Positions 1 through 8,545 of a stretch of 64,000 bases of DNA are shown piece by piece; within the stretch, counting starts at the first letter, position 1, and every line of letters starts with the position of its first letter. The stretch covers positions 620,001-684,000 of the forward strand of contig NZ_SDSC01000001.1 in the NCBI RefSeq assembly GCF_004117835.1. The letters are read 5' to 3'. The notes below the pieces were generated by a model. That model had not been told where the DNA came from, made no database searches, and saw only the letters and a program-made list of their open reading frames with translations. This DNA comes from Macrococcus sp. DPC7161. Its GTDB lineage: Bacteria; Bacillota; Bacilli; Staphylococcales; Staphylococcaceae. The position numbers were made by a program, and so were the translations under genes.

Positions 1-896
1 GATTTAATGTTTGTTTCCATTTCTTCTATCAATTTTTCGGTTAGAATATCTTTAGTTATCAAAAAGTTTTTAAATAACAATAAGCAATCCTTCTCTTTAT
101 TATTCGCCCTTTCATCTTCTGTACGATATTGATCATCGTCATCAGAAGAATGAGGTGTTAATCTTGTCGTCATCGCTTCAATTAAAGTAGCACCTTCTCC
201 TCTAATTGCTCTTTCTCTAGCAGCTTTTACAACTTCATAAACTGCAATAGGATTATTTCCATCAACTTGAACCCCAGTGATGCCATAGCCAATCGCTCTA
301 TCAGATAGTTTTTTAGCAGCATATTGTAATGATGAATGGACACTAATTGCATAATCATTATTTTCAATGACACATATAAATGGTAATTGATGCACACCTG
401 CAAAATTTAACCCTTCATGAAAATCCCCTTGGTTCGATGATCCTTCACCGAGCGTTGCTATAGCAACTTGATTTTTGCCATCCATTTTAAATGCTAAACT
501 TGCACCAACTGCATGTAATATTTGTGTTGCAACACAAGAACCTTGTGTCATAATCCCTAAGGACTTTTTGCTAAAGTGGCTAGGCATTTGTTTACCACCG
601 CTTGAAGTGTCACCTTCTTTAGCAAATGCAGACATCATTGTTTCCAATGGCGTAATTCCTAAATGAGTGATAAATGCTAAATCCCTATAATAAGGAGCTG
701 AAATATCGCCTTCTTTTAATGCAAATGCCATCCCTATTTGAGTCGCCTCTTGTCCTTGACAGCTTATGACAAACGGTAATTGACCAGAACGATTCAAAAG
801 CCATAAGCGCTCATCCAATCTTCTACCTAGAAGCATTGAATAAAACATTTGCTTTAAATCCTCTTTTGTTAAATCTGTATTTTGTAAATCAAACAT
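1..896 (-). CDS. bkdA1: branched-chain 2-oxo acid dehydrogenase E1 alpha subunit (partial, 3' end cut by window edge)
   Basis: Thiamine-diphosphate-dependent E1 alpha chain of the branched-chain keto-acid dehydrogenase, which decarboxylates the keto acids of Val, Leu and Ile to make primers for branched fatty acids. About 298 codons are visible from ATG at 896; the family is about 330 residues, so only the C-terminus is missing. The ThDP motif runs from GEG (residues 150-152) to NN (179-180), a GDG variant. The lpd gene ends 14 bases upstream, so the two are probably co-transcribed. The E1 beta and E2 genes should follow beyond the left edge (inference). Confidence 0.93.
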   Translation of the reverse strand, partial: MFDLQNTDLTKEDLKQMFYSMLLGRRLDERLWLLNRSGQLPFVISCQGQEATQIGMAFALKEGDISAPYYRDLAFITHLGITPLETMMSAFAKEGDTSSGGKQMPSHFSKKSLGIMTQGSCVATQILHAVGASLAFKMDGKNQVAIATLGEGSSNQGDFHEGLNFAGVHQLPFICVIENNDYAISVHSSLQYAAKKLSDRAIGYGITGVQVDGNNPIAVYEVVKAARERAIRGEGATLIEAMTTRLTPHSSDDDDQYRTEDERANNKEKDCLLLFKNFLITKDILTEKLIEEMETNIK

Positions 897-910
897 ATGA
901 AACCTCCAAA

Positions 911-2323
911 TTAATAATGAATAGCTTTATCCACGGATGCAAGACCAATCTCATTTAATATTTCTGACATCGATGGGTGTGCGTGAACACTTGAACCTAA
1001 TTCGTATCCCGATGCGTTCATAAACTTTGCTAATGAAACTTCGTTAATCATTTCAGTTGCCTGTTTGCCAATCATACTTACACCTAAAATATCATTTGTA
1101 TGTTTATCAAATATCATACTTGCGAAACCTTCTGCATTGTTTTCAATGAGTGCCATTCCAATGGCTTTAAACGGTATTTTCACTTCTATAATTTCATATC
1201 CTAATTTTTTTGCGCTTTCTTTTGATAATCCTACTGAAGCCATTTCTGGATTCGAATAAATACACCTAGGTATTTGGTTTTCTAAAATTGGTATTGGCAC
1301 TAAATCGTTCATCCATTCAACCGCTGTGATTGCTTCTTTTGCTGCAACATGAGCAAGTTGTAACCCACCGATAACATCACCTACTGCATAAATATGGGTT
1401 TCACTAGTCTGATATCGATCATTAACGACAATCATTTGCTTTGCTGTCTCAATTTTTGTGTTTTCTAACCCAATATCATCACTGTTTGGTTGTCTACCAA
1501 TGGCTATTAACATTTTTTCAAATGTTAATGTTTCATTAATATTTTTAAGCTTTAAAGTCACATTTTCATCGATATCAAAATCATGTTCATTCAACTGACA
1601 ATTAAATATGAAACGCACACCTCTAGCTTCCAGTGCTTTTTGTAAAAGCTTTGTATAAGCTTTATCTTCATTCGGTAATATAGTATCTCCTGCTTCAAGA
1701 ACGGTTACTTTGACGTTTAAATCTGCTAAAAATGATGCAAATTCAATGCCGATAACGCCTCCACCAACAATACCAATAGATTTAGGTAATTGTTCTAACT
1801 TCATAAAATCATCACTAGAAATAATATTTTTGTTATTAAAAGGTAAAAATGATAATGGTTTTGGTCTTGAGCCTGTGCAAATTAACACGAATTTATTTTG
1901 AATCAATTCACTTGAACCATCTTCAAACGAAACAGAAACAGTGCCTGCTCTTGGTGAAAAAATAGATGGTCCAAGTAGTCTCGCAGTACCATTAATTACT
2001 TTAATCTTATTTTTTTGTACTAAATACTCAATACCACGATAAAGTTGTTCAACAATGTTATTTTTTCTTTCTTGAATTTTTTCAAAAGAAAATTTTGGTT
2101 GAACTTCATCTATGCCAAAAACATTTGCATGTTTCATATCATCAATCATTTTTGATGTTTTTAAATATGTTTTTGTTGGAATACAACCTTGATGTAAACA
2201 AGTGCCACCTAATTTATTTTTTTCAATTAGTGCAACGTGCATGCCCAATTGGCTAGCACGTATTGCAGCAGTGTATCCAGCAATACCTCCACCTATAATC
2301 ACCAAATCAAATTCTTTTTCCAT
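911..2323 (-). CDS. lpdA: dihydrolipoyl dehydrogenase (E3) of the branched-chain keto-acid complex
   Basis: FAD-dependent E3 that reoxidises dihydrolipoyl groups with NAD. Seen: N-terminal dinucleotide fold GGGIAG near residue 11, redox pair C42/C47 in TCLHQGCIPT, a second NAD fold with GGGVIGIEFAS, and the C-terminal His/Glu pair in HAHPSMSE near residue 449. The 470-residue length is normal. A GTG start at 2332 is possible, but AAAGGTGAG lies just upstream of the ATG at 2323, so that start is chosen. It precedes bkdA1, which argues for the BCKDH rather than the pyruvate complex. A promoter and dyad lie just upstream at 2338-2367. Confidence 0.95.
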   Translation of the reverse strand: MEKEFDLVIIGGGIAGYTAAIRASQLGMHVALIEKNKLGGTCLHQGCIPTKTYLKTSKMIDDMKHANVFGIDEVQPKFSFEKIQERKNNIVEQLYRGIEYLVQKNKIKVINGTARLLGPSIFSPRAGTVSVSFEDGSSELIQNKFVLICTGSRPKPLSFLPFNNKNIISSDDFMKLEQLPKSIGIVGGGVIGIEFASFLADLNVKVTVLEAGDTILPNEDKAYTKLLQKALEARGVRFIFNCQLNEHDFDIDENVTLKLKNINETLTFEKMLIAIGRQPNSDDIGLENTKIETAKQMIVVNDRYQTSETHIYAVGDVIGGLQLAHVAAKEAITAVEWMNDLVPIPILENQIPRCIYSNPEMASVGLSKESAKKLGYEIIEVKIPFKAIGMALIENNAEGFASMIFDKHTNDILGVSMIGKQATEMINEVSLAKFMNASGYELGSSVHAHPSMSEILNEIGLASVDKAIHY

Positions 2324-2337
2324 AACTCTCACCTTTC

Positions 2338-2367
2338 ACTAGGTATTATTACCTGGTACTAATTATA
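2338..2367 (-). promoter_or_regulatory. lpd-bkd promoter with inverted repeat at the start site
   Basis: A TATAAT -10 box lies at 2367-2362 on the minus strand, right after the bcd terminator; the -35 is poor. The dyad ACTAGGTA-TTAT-TACCTGGT (2338-2357, one mismatch) covers the expected start site. That placement suits a repressor site, but I do not recognise the regulator. Confidence 0.45.
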
Positions 2368-2380
2368 ACGCAAAAAAAAT

Positions 2381-2404
2381 AATAACGGAAATAATTCCGT
2401 TATT
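2381..2404 (-). terminator. terminator after bcd
   Basis: Ten-base-pair perfect stem (AATAACGGAA / TTCCGTTATT) with a four-base loop, followed on the minus strand by a run of eight T. It lies 12 bases beyond the bcd stop and separates bcd from lpd-bkd. Confidence 0.85.
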
Positions 2405-2415
2405 ATTCATTAAAT

Positions 2416-3513
2416 TTATTTATTTCTTCTTGAAATTAATGAATGCTCATTCATACTAAATGTACTACGAACACGCATCATTTGGTCGATTCTTTCTTCT
2501 GCCATTCGTTCTGCAGCTACAGCAGTAGAAATATTATCACGTTTAGCAATCGTAAATACTTTGTCCATTTGATCATAAATTTCATTTATTTTCTTTGTTG
2601 CACGGTCCTCATTATATCCATTTAATTCATCAGCAACATTAATCACGCCGCCAGAATTCACGACAAAGTCCGGCGCATAAATAATACCACGACTTGCCAA
2701 CATATCTGCATGTTTCATTTCTTTTAATTGGTTATTCGCAGAACCACATACTGCTTTAACTTTTAATTGCGGAATTGTTTCATCATTTAAGATTGCACCT
2801 AAAGCACATGGTGCAAAAATATCTGCATCAACACTATAAATTTCTTCTGGCTTTACTGCCGTTGCCCCAAAGTCATTAACTGCTCGATCAATAGATTCTT
2901 GGAATATATCAGTTACAATTAATTTTGCACCCTCGTCATGAAGGTATTTACATAAAGTATAAGATACATTACCCACACCTTGAACAGCAACAACTTTATC
3001 TTTTAAATCGTCAGTACCAAAAGCCTCTTTCGCTGTACGTTTCATTGCTTTATATACACCTAAAGCTGTCATTGGACTTGGATTTCCTGAAGACCCATAA
3101 CTTTCTGATAAACCAACTACAAAATCTGTTTCTTCATGCATAATATCCATGTCATTAACTGTGGTTCCAACATCTTCAGCTGTAATATATCGTCCATTTA
3201 AACTTTGAATATATCTACCTAGCGCTCTAAATAAAGCCTCTGATTTATCTTTTTTAGGATCTCCAATTACAACTGTTTTCGCTCCCCCAAGATTAAGCCC
3301 TGCAGCTGCATTTTTATAAGTCATTCCTCTAGCAAGACGTAATGCATCTTCAACAGCTTCTTCTTCAGTAGCATATGGCCACATACGGCATCCACCTAAT
3401 GCTGGACCTAATGTTGAATCATGAATGGCAATAATTGCTTTTAATCCACTTGCTTTGTCTTGACAGAAAACGACTTGTTCATAATCATATTGCTCTAATG
3501 TTTTGAAAATCAT
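2416..3513 (-). CDS. bcd: leucine (branched-chain amino acid) dehydrogenase
   Basis: NAD-dependent oxidative deamination of Leu, Val and Ile to their keto acids, feeding the BCKDH encoded next door. Seen: Glu/Leu/Phe/Val dehydrogenase core with catalytic lysines K67 (MTYKNAA) and K79 (NLGGAKT) and a nucleotide-binding GVGNVS near residue 180. The length of 365 residues is typical of leucine dehydrogenases. In B. subtilis bcd lies between ptb and buk; here both are absent, as is the activator gene bkdR. A CodY box and a cre-like site lie in the upstream region. Confidence 0.95.
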   Translation of the reverse strand: MIFKTLEQYDYEQVVFCQDKASGLKAIIAIHDSTLGPALGGCRMWPYATEEEAVEDALRLARGMTYKNAAAGLNLGGAKTVVIGDPKKDKSEALFRALGRYIQSLNGRYITAEDVGTTVNDMDIMHEETDFVVGLSESYGSSGNPSPMTALGVYKAMKRTAKEAFGTDDLKDKVVAVQGVGNVSYTLCKYLHDEGAKLIVTDIFQESIDRAVNDFGATAVKPEEIYSVDADIFAPCALGAILNDETIPQLKVKAVCGSANNQLKEMKHADMLASRGIIYAPDFVVNSGGVINVADELNGYNEDRATKKINEIYDQMDKVFTIAKRDNISTAVAAERMAEERIDQMMRVRSTFSMNEHSLISRRNK

Positions 3514-3556
3514 AATTTTATCCCCTTTTATAAAATTAATTTTGATTCCTTATTTT

Positions 3557-3584
3557 ATTTTACCTAAAAACTAAAATATGTAAA
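3557..3584 (-). promoter_or_regulatory. sigma-A-type promoter of bcd
   Basis: TTTACA (3584-3579) and TAAAAT (3562-3557) on the minus strand with a 16-base spacer, about 40 bases before the bcd ATG at 3513. AAAGGGG at 3531-3525 is the ribosome binding site. Confidence 0.55.
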
Positions 3585-3602
3585 ACAAAAATATTACATT
3601 TA

Positions 3603-3617
3603 AAAATTCTGAAAATT
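3603..3617 (-). promoter_or_regulatory. CodY box upstream of bcd
   Basis: AATTTTCAGAATTTT on the minus strand matches the CodY consensus AATTTTCWGAAAATT at 13 of 15 positions. It lies 18 bases upstream of the proposed -35. CodY senses branched-chain amino acids and GTP in Firmicutes, so control of a BCAA-degrading gene makes sense. Confidence 0.6.
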
Positions 3618-3658
3618 AAACTCCTTTTTTCACAATAATACATGAGTACTTTAAACAA

Positions 3659-3672
3659 CTAAAACGCTTACA
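3659..3672 (-). promoter_or_regulatory. cre-like CcpA site upstream of bcd
   Basis: TGTAAGCGTTTTAG on the minus strand keeps the TGNAANCG core of the catabolite response element but lacks the closing CA. It lies about 75 bases upstream of the bcd -35, an unusual distance for simple repression. Weak candidate. Confidence 0.3.
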
Positions 3673-3786
3673 AGATAAATCGATGTAAAAAACATATTTT
3701 AATACAATTATAAAATATTATCTCTATTGATATTCTAATATAATATATAAAACTATACAGTCATGTGTAAAATCAAATTGAGTGTA

Positions 3787-3815
3787 TTGTTATTTCTAAT
3801 TTGATTCTATATAAT
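3787..3815 (+). promoter_or_regulatory. sigma-A promoter of the DUF2627 gene
   Basis: TTGTTA (3787-3792), a 17-base spacer and a perfect TATAAT (3810-3815), with the ATG 16 bases further on. A 9-base inverted repeat, AATCAAATT at 3771-3779 and AATTTGATT at 3798-3806, brackets the -35. It could be an operator, or chance in AT-rich DNA. Confidence 0.65.
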
Positions 3816-3830
3816 GTAATTGGTGATTAA

Positions 3831-4091
3831 ATGAAAAAAATAATAGCATTATTAATTTTAGTAATTCCAATATATTTAGCAGGTCTAGGAATAAAGTGGA
3901 TGAGAGATGCAGTTTTTGGTGTATTGACACCTGAGCTACACTATATTTGGTTACAATTTTTAATTGGTTTTTTATTAATGTGTTTGGGTGTTAGTTTTGT
4001 GGGTGGCTACATACTCCATATAGAAAAAAAATCTAAACGTGCTCAAGAGAAATTTTTAAAAACTACAAACCATTATCAAAAAAAAGGTTGA
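3831..4091 (+). CDS. yqzF: small membrane protein, DUF2627 family (YqzF-like)
   Basis: 86-residue protein with two clear membrane segments (about residues 3-22 and 40-64) joined by a short loop, and a basic, probably cytoplasmic C-terminus. It resembles the DUF2627 protein YqzF, encoded near the bkd locus in Bacillus. Function unknown. It is convergent with the glpQ-like gene, and the shared terminator covers its stop codon. It has its own promoter at 3787-3815 and GGTGATT as ribosome binding site. Confidence 0.8.
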   Translation: MKKIIALLILVIPIYLAGLGIKWMRDAVFGVLTPELHYIWLQFLIGFLLMCLGVSFVGGYILHIEKKSKRAQEKFLKTTNHYQKKG

Positions 4092-4115
4092 TGTCTGCTT
4101 TGACATCAACCTTTT
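4082..4115. terminator. bidirectional terminator overlapping both convergent stop codons
   Basis: Perfect 14-base-pair stem (4082-4095 with 4102-4115), flanked by A and T runs on either side. It contains the TGA of the DUF2627 gene (4089-4091) and the TGA of the glpQ-like gene (4108-4106). Confidence 0.85.
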
Positions 4116-4822
4116 AACATTGCTTTTAACTTTACAGCCAATTCAACATCGTCTGTAATAATGGCATCTACACCTTGTTTTAAATACTTAATCATTTTTG
4201 ATTTCTGATTCACTGTATATAATCTTAATTTCGTTTTATCACCCATCAATTTTCTTAAATCTGCCGTAAACAATTTTCTGTGATTAGGATGCAATCCGTG
4301 TACATGATTTAATTTTATTTTATGATGATGCATCTTTTTAAAAGAATCAAATAAATAAGCCGTTTCAATTTCAGGATCTATTTGATGTATGATTTCTAAT
4401 GCATTTTCATTAAACGATGAGATGACTATACGATCTGATAAGCTGTATTGATGAATCAATTGAATCAATTTCTTTTCTAATACGCCTTCTGTAATACCTT
4501 TAATTTCAACATTGATAAATAAAGACGTTGGTTTTACCCATTTAAAAAATTCATTGATTGTAGGTACTTGTTCAAATAATTGATCTGCACGCTTAATTTT
4601 TGCTTTTTGAACTTCTTTTAATGTCATTCCATTTACTTTACCAGAAATATTTGTCGTTCTTTTTAAATCATCATCGTGTATGATAATAATATGATGATCT
4701 TTTGTCATATGAACATCTAATTCAATACCTTCTGCACCGAAAACAAGCGCTTTCTTAAAAGCAATCATCGTATTTTCAGGATATAATTTAGAATAACCTC
4801 GATGTGCAAAAATTTTAGTCAT
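4106..4822 (-). CDS. glycerophosphodiester phosphodiesterase-family protein (YqiK-like)
   Basis: GDPD TIM-barrel enzyme predicted to hydrolyse glycerophosphodiesters to glycerol-3-phosphate and an alcohol. Seen: AHRGY (catalytic H7, R8), PENT, GIELDVH (metal ligands Glu/Asp) and IIHDDDLKRTT. 238 residues, with no signal peptide, so probably cytosolic. The ATG at 4822 overlaps the end of the spo0A-like gene by 8 bases, suggesting translational coupling and a recN-spo0A-glpQ transcript. The same family (yqiK) sits close to spo0A in Bacillus. Confidence 0.9.
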   Translation of the reverse strand: MTKIFAHRGYSKLYPENTMIAFKKALVFGAEGIELDVHMTKDHHIIIIHDDDLKRTTNISGKVNGMTLKEVQKAKIKRADQLFEQVPTINEFFKWVKPTSLFINVEIKGITEGVLEKKLIQLIHQYSLSDRIVISSFNENALEIIHQIDPEIETAYLFDSFKKMHHHKIKLNHVHGLHPNHRKLFTADLRKLMGDKTKLRLYTVNQKSKMIKYLKQGVDAIITDDVELAVKLKAMLKG

Positions 4823-5489
4823 GATTACTCCTTATATATTCAATCATTTCACCAATTTTTGGTTTAAAGTAAGTTCCTACTTTATTCATTTTTATCTCTA
4901 ATCCGTTAGTCCAAGCTTTTTCAATCGCAGTGCGAATAGAACGTTCTACACTTGCATTACTAACACTATATTTTTTAGCAACTTCGGGATATAGAAATGT
5001 AGTCAATTCATGAATTTTTTCTGGATTTTTTTCAATGATTTCTAATGCAGTCATTAAGTATTTTGTCCCTTTTAACTTTTCTGAAAAGTAATATTCATTT
5101 AAATTAATATGTTGTTTATCGATAATTTTGGTTTTACAAATTAATTCAATAGTTTCTATAATATTTTCATAATTGATGGGTTTTAAGATAAAGTAATTAG
5201 CACCAAGTTGTAGACTTTCTTGTAAGACTTCATCATTCCCGAACGCACTAAAACAAATGATTTTATAATTTCTGTTAGGTGAAATGTGGTGTTTTAATAA
5301 AGTCAATCCGTCTATATGTGGCAATATTAAATCTAACATTAATAAATCAAAGGTATAATTTTGAATCAGTTCAACTGCGTCTCTTCCATTGTGACACATT
5401 GCAACAACTTCAATATCAAACTTTTCTAAATAAGTTTTTAATGCATTTGCCACATCTTTTGAATCTTCAATAATTGCTACCTTTAACAC
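4815..5489 (-). CDS. spo0A: Spo0A-family response regulator (receiver plus Spo0A-type DNA-binding domain)
   Basis: Seen: an N-terminal receiver with acidic pair E8/D9 (IIEDS), phospho-acceptor D53 (LMLDLILPH), S81 (CFSAFG) and K103 (FILKP), then a linker and a C-terminal domain from about residue 120 that follows the Spo0A effector pattern. Its LYPEVAKKY and VERSIRTAIEKAW match LYPDIAKKY and VERAIRHAIEVAW of Bacillus Spo0A; the Glu and two Arg that contact DNA there are kept. About 224 residues against 267 in B. subtilis, mostly from a shorter linker and C-terminal part. The gene overlaps the end of recN, as expected for the spo0A locus without spoIVB. Three GTG codons (5498, 5492, 5489) compete as start; 5489 fits AAAGG spacing best. 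A role other than sporulation is inferred because the family makes no spores. Confidence 0.88.
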   Translation of the reverse strand: MLKVAIIEDSKDVANALKTYLEKFDIEVVAMCHNGRDAVELIQNYTFDLLMLDLILPHIDGLTLLKHHISPNRNYKIICFSAFGNDEVLQESLQLGANYFILKPINYENIIETIELICKTKIIDKQHINLNEYYFSEKLKGTKYLMTALEIIEKNPEKIHELTTFLYPEVAKKYSVSNASVERSIRTAIEKAWTNGLEIKMNKVGTYFKPKIGEMIEYIRSNHD

Positions 5490-5494
5490 CACGA

Positions 5495-7168
5495 TCACCC
5501 TTTATTTTTATTTTGCATGATGAGCTCTTTTGCATGTTCTAATGTTAAAGGCGTTACTTCCACACCAGAAATCATACGTGCCACTTCTTCAATACGTTTT
5601 TCTTCATTTAGTTCGGTTACTTTAGTAATTGTTCGATCTTCAATTTCTTGCTTTTCAATAAATAGATGTTGATCACTAATTGCTGCGACTTGAGGCAAAT
5701 GAGAAATACAAATGACTTGCAAATGTTTCGAGATATCATGCATTTTTTCAGCCATTTTTTGTGCTACTTTTCCTGATACTCCTGTATCTACTTCATCAAA
5801 CAAAATCGCTGTTTTACCTTTTGATGAAGCAAAAATTGTTTTTAATGCCAACATCATTCTTGATAGTTCACCACCAGAAGCAATTTTATTTAATGGCTTC
5901 ATCGGTTCTCCTTTATTAGGACTAATCATAAACTCTAATGATTCTATCCCTGTTGCCGTAGGTTCAGTTTTAGTAAAATACATTTCAAAATTTGCACTTT
6001 TCATTTCTAAGTAATGAATCTCTGATAAAATCGCTTCACGCAATTTTTGAGCGACAATACGTCTTTCTTTTGCTAATTGTTTACCCTTATCCATTAATTT
6101 AGATTTGATTGTTTCAATTTCTAATTTAAGTTGACCAGTTGATTCATCAATATTTTCTATTAGATGAATTTCATCTTGTAATTGATCAGTAAAGACAATT
6201 AACTCATTTAATGATTTTCCATATTTTCGTTCTAAATGTCTAATTTCATTCATTCTTGTTTCTAATGCATTTAATATTTCCTCATCAAATTCATTAGATT
6301 GAATTTCATTATGTAAACGATGTTTAACATCTTCTAATATGTAATAAAAATTTTCAGATTGTTCTAATGTCTCTTTGTAATCATCATTTAAAATATCATT
6401 TACATCTTTTAAATGTTCATTAAATGAAAACAACATATCAATTAAATTTTCATCTTTATTGAGCAATTGAATCGACTGTGTTAATGCAGCATTCAATTTT
6501 TCAAAATTTCTTAATCGATTGATTTCTTGCTCTTTTTCAATATTTTCATCTTTAATAAGTGCTTTAGAAACTAATTCTTGATGTTGAAATCGAATCATGT
6601 CTAAACGTTGTAATAATGCTTCGTCTTTTTGCTCTAACTTTTTCAAACGCTCCATTTTGTCCATGTATTGTTGATACAATTGCTCATATTCAGTTTTAAT
6701 ATCATCATATTGACCTTTTGCAAATTCGTCTAGAAGCGTTAAGTGATATTTGGCTTTTAATAAACTTTGCGTTTCATGTTGGCCATGAATATCTAATAAC
6801 TCTTGCATCACTTCTTTTAATTCTGTTAGCGTGACAGTTTGATTATTAATTTTGCATAAACTTTTGCCAGATTTTAATATTTCTCTTTTTACAATCATAA
6901 AGTCATCTAATAATATATCTTTAGCAATAAGCATCGCCTTTACATTTTCATTGTGATCGATATCAAAGATACCTTCAACAATCGCTTTATCTTGGCCATG
7001 CCTTACTAAATTTTGACTTGCTCTTACACCTACAAGTTGGCCAATCGCATCGATAATAATTGATTTACCAGCACCGGTTTCCCCACTTAATACCGTTAAA
7101 CCTTGCTTTAAATCAATTTCAAGCGATTCGATAATCGCAAATTGCTTTATTGATAATGTTTGTAACAT
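5495..7168 (-). CDS. recN: DNA repair protein RecN
   Basis: SMC-like ATPase that acts early in double-strand break repair. Seen: Walker A GETGAGKS (residues 29-36), long coiled-coil arms in the middle third, an ABC signature region around NKIASGGELSRMMLALK, and Walker B ILFDEVDTGVSG. 557 residues, full length. It starts 12 bases after argR, and its TGA is read through by the GTG-rich start of the spo0A-like gene, so the three genes are likely one transcript. Confidence 0.97.
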   Translation of the reverse strand: MLQTLSIKQFAIIESLEIDLKQGLTVLSGETGAGKSIIIDAIGQLVGVRASQNLVRHGQDKAIVEGIFDIDHNENVKAMLIAKDILLDDFMIVKREILKSGKSLCKINNQTVTLTELKEVMQELLDIHGQHETQSLLKAKYHLTLLDEFAKGQYDDIKTEYEQLYQQYMDKMERLKKLEQKDEALLQRLDMIRFQHQELVSKALIKDENIEKEQEINRLRNFEKLNAALTQSIQLLNKDENLIDMLFSFNEHLKDVNDILNDDYKETLEQSENFYYILEDVKHRLHNEIQSNEFDEEILNALETRMNEIRHLERKYGKSLNELIVFTDQLQDEIHLIENIDESTGQLKLEIETIKSKLMDKGKQLAKERRIVAQKLREAILSEIHYLEMKSANFEMYFTKTEPTATGIESLEFMISPNKGEPMKPLNKIASGGELSRMMLALKTIFASSKGKTAILFDEVDTGVSGKVAQKMAEKMHDISKHLQVICISHLPQVAAISDQHLFIEKQEIEDRTITKVTELNEEKRIEEVARMISGVEVTPLTLEHAKELIMQNKNKG

Positions 7169-7180
7169 TCAATTCCTCCA

Positions 7181-7633
7181 TTAAAGCATGTTAAATAATC
7201 GTTCAGTAACAGCTTCCCCAGCCGTTTTATCCTTACAAATAATTAAACAAGTATCATCTCCACAAATTGTTCCAATGATTTCTTCCCATTCCAATTGATC
7301 TAAAATTGCACCAATAGATTGCGCATTACCTGGTAATGTTTTAAGTACAAGGAGATTATCAGCACCTTCTAATTTTACAAAAGAATCCATTAAATATCTT
7401 CCAAGCTTGTCTAATGGATGAAACTTTCGATCTCTAGGCAGACTATAAATGTATTGACCACTTGGAGTTGGTACTTTAATTAGCTGTAATTCTTTAATAT
7501 CTCGAGAAATCGTAGCTTGAGTTACATTTAAATTATATTCATTTAACTTCTCTACTAATTCTTCTTGCGTTTCAATTTGTTGATTTGAAATAATTTCTCT
7601 GATTTTAATTTGACGCATCGTTTTATTCGCCAT
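7181..7633 (-). CDS. argR: arginine repressor ArgR/AhrC
   Basis: Arginine-responsive hexameric regulator that represses arginine synthesis and activates catabolism. Seen: N-terminal winged helix-turn-helix (QEELVEKL through [12 protein letters not shown], residues about 22-50) and C-terminal arginine-binding/oligomerisation domain with [12 protein letters not shown]. 150 residues, the normal length. It has its own promoter with a palindromic ARG-box-like operator just upstream, so autoregulation is likely. It sits between tlyA and recN as in Bacillus. Confidence 0.96.
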   Translation of the reverse strand: MANKTMRQIKIREIISNQQIETQEELVEKLNEYNLNVTQATISRDIKELQLIKVPTPSGQYIYSLPRDRKFHPLDKLGRYLMDSFVKLEGADNLLVLKTLPGNAQSIGAILDQLEWEEIIGTICGDDTCLIICKDKTAGEAVTERLFNML

Positions 7634-7648
7634 AATGATTTCCCCCGA

Positions 7649-7672
7649 ATGTATATTTATACATAGATTTTA
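7649..7672 (-). promoter_or_regulatory. argR promoter with ARG-box-like operator
   Basis: Extended -10 TGCTAAAAT has its hexamer at 7672-7667 on the minus strand. The perfect 16-base palindrome ATGTATA-TT-TATACAT (7649-7664) follows directly, covering the start site. The AT-rich dyad resembles ARG boxes, so ArgR autorepression is the simplest reading. Confidence 0.6.
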
Positions 7673-7696
7673 GCATAAATTGGTTGAAATGTATAT

Positions 7697-7727
7697 GAAA
7701 AAAACCACTTTATGTTAACAGTGGTTT
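7697..7727 (-). terminator. terminator overlapping the tlyA stop codon
   Basis: Eight-base-pair stem (7702-7709 with 7720-7727) followed on the minus strand by T residues. The tlyA TAA (7717-7715) lies in the loop. Confidence 0.7.
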
Positions 7728-8545
7728 AATTCTTGGAACGCAATTTTCACAATGTTTTCAGCAGAAAAAGTTGTATTATTTTTATGGTCATTTTTATTTT
7801 TGTTGTATGTTAAGTATAATAAATATTCAATATTACCTTTACCACCTTTAATCGGTGAATGGGTTAAATCGTTAATGACAAAATCTTTATTTCTAACATA
7901 TTCAAGTAGATGGTCAATGACATAAATATGATCTTCTGGTTGCGTTACAATCCCTTTTTCAAGTTCAATCGATTTTTCGACTTCAAATTGTGGCTTAATC
8001 AATGCAACAACTTCACAACCTGATTGTATTATATTTACAAGCTGGTTAAATATTAGTTTTAAAGAAATAAAACTGACATCAATTGAAACGAAATTTGGTA
8101 GTGGATTGAATTGTGACTTTTCAACAAATCGAAAATTTGTTTGCTCCATGACAGTAACCCTTGGATCAACACGTAACTGATAAGCAAGTTGGTTTGTTCC
8201 TACATCCAAGGCGTAACTTTTTTGTGCACCATACTTTAATGCACAATCTGTAAAACCACCTGTAGATGATCCTATATCTAATAAAATTTTATCATTTAAT
8301 TGAATTCCAAAATAATTGATGGCTTTTTCAAGTTTATAACCACCACGAGAAACGTATTTTTTTCTTTTATCTTTAATTCGCAGTTTCACTTTAAGCGGAT
8401 CTACTTTTTCTCCAGCTGTATCTATACGGATGTTGTCATCAAAAATTAATCCTGCCATGATTGCTCGTTTCGCTTCATCTGCTGTTTGGTAATATTCTAA
8501 ATCAACAAGTAATTGATCAATTCTAATTTTTTTCATCTTGGTCAT
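7715..8545 (-). CDS. tlyA: TlyA/FtsJ family rRNA methyltransferase (YqxC-like)
   Basis: Predicted 2'-O-ribose rRNA methyltransferase, often annotated as hemolysin A. Seen: N-terminal S4 RNA-binding domain ([20 protein letters not shown] to about residue 65), then an FtsJ/RrmJ fold with SAM motif [13 protein letters not shown] near residue 92 and a [10 protein letters not shown] motif. 276 residues. The start overlaps the end of dxs by 23 bases. The order dxs-tlyA-argR-recN is that of Bacillus. Any haemolytic activity is doubtful; rRNA methylation is the better-supported family role. Confidence 0.92.
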   Translation of the reverse strand: MTKMKKIRIDQLLVDLEYYQTADEAKRAIMAGLIFDDNIRIDTAGEKVDPLKVKLRIKDKRKKYVSRGGYKLEKAINYFGIQLNDKILLDIGSSTGGFTDCALKYGAQKSYALDVGTNQLAYQLRVDPRVTVMEQTNFRFVEKSQFNPLPNFVSIDVSFISLKLIFNQLVNIIQSGCEVVALIKPQFEVEKSIELEKGIVTQPEDHIYVIDHLLEYVRNKDFVINDLTHSPIKGGKGNIEYLLYLTYNKNKNDHKNNTTFSAENIVKIAFQELNHC

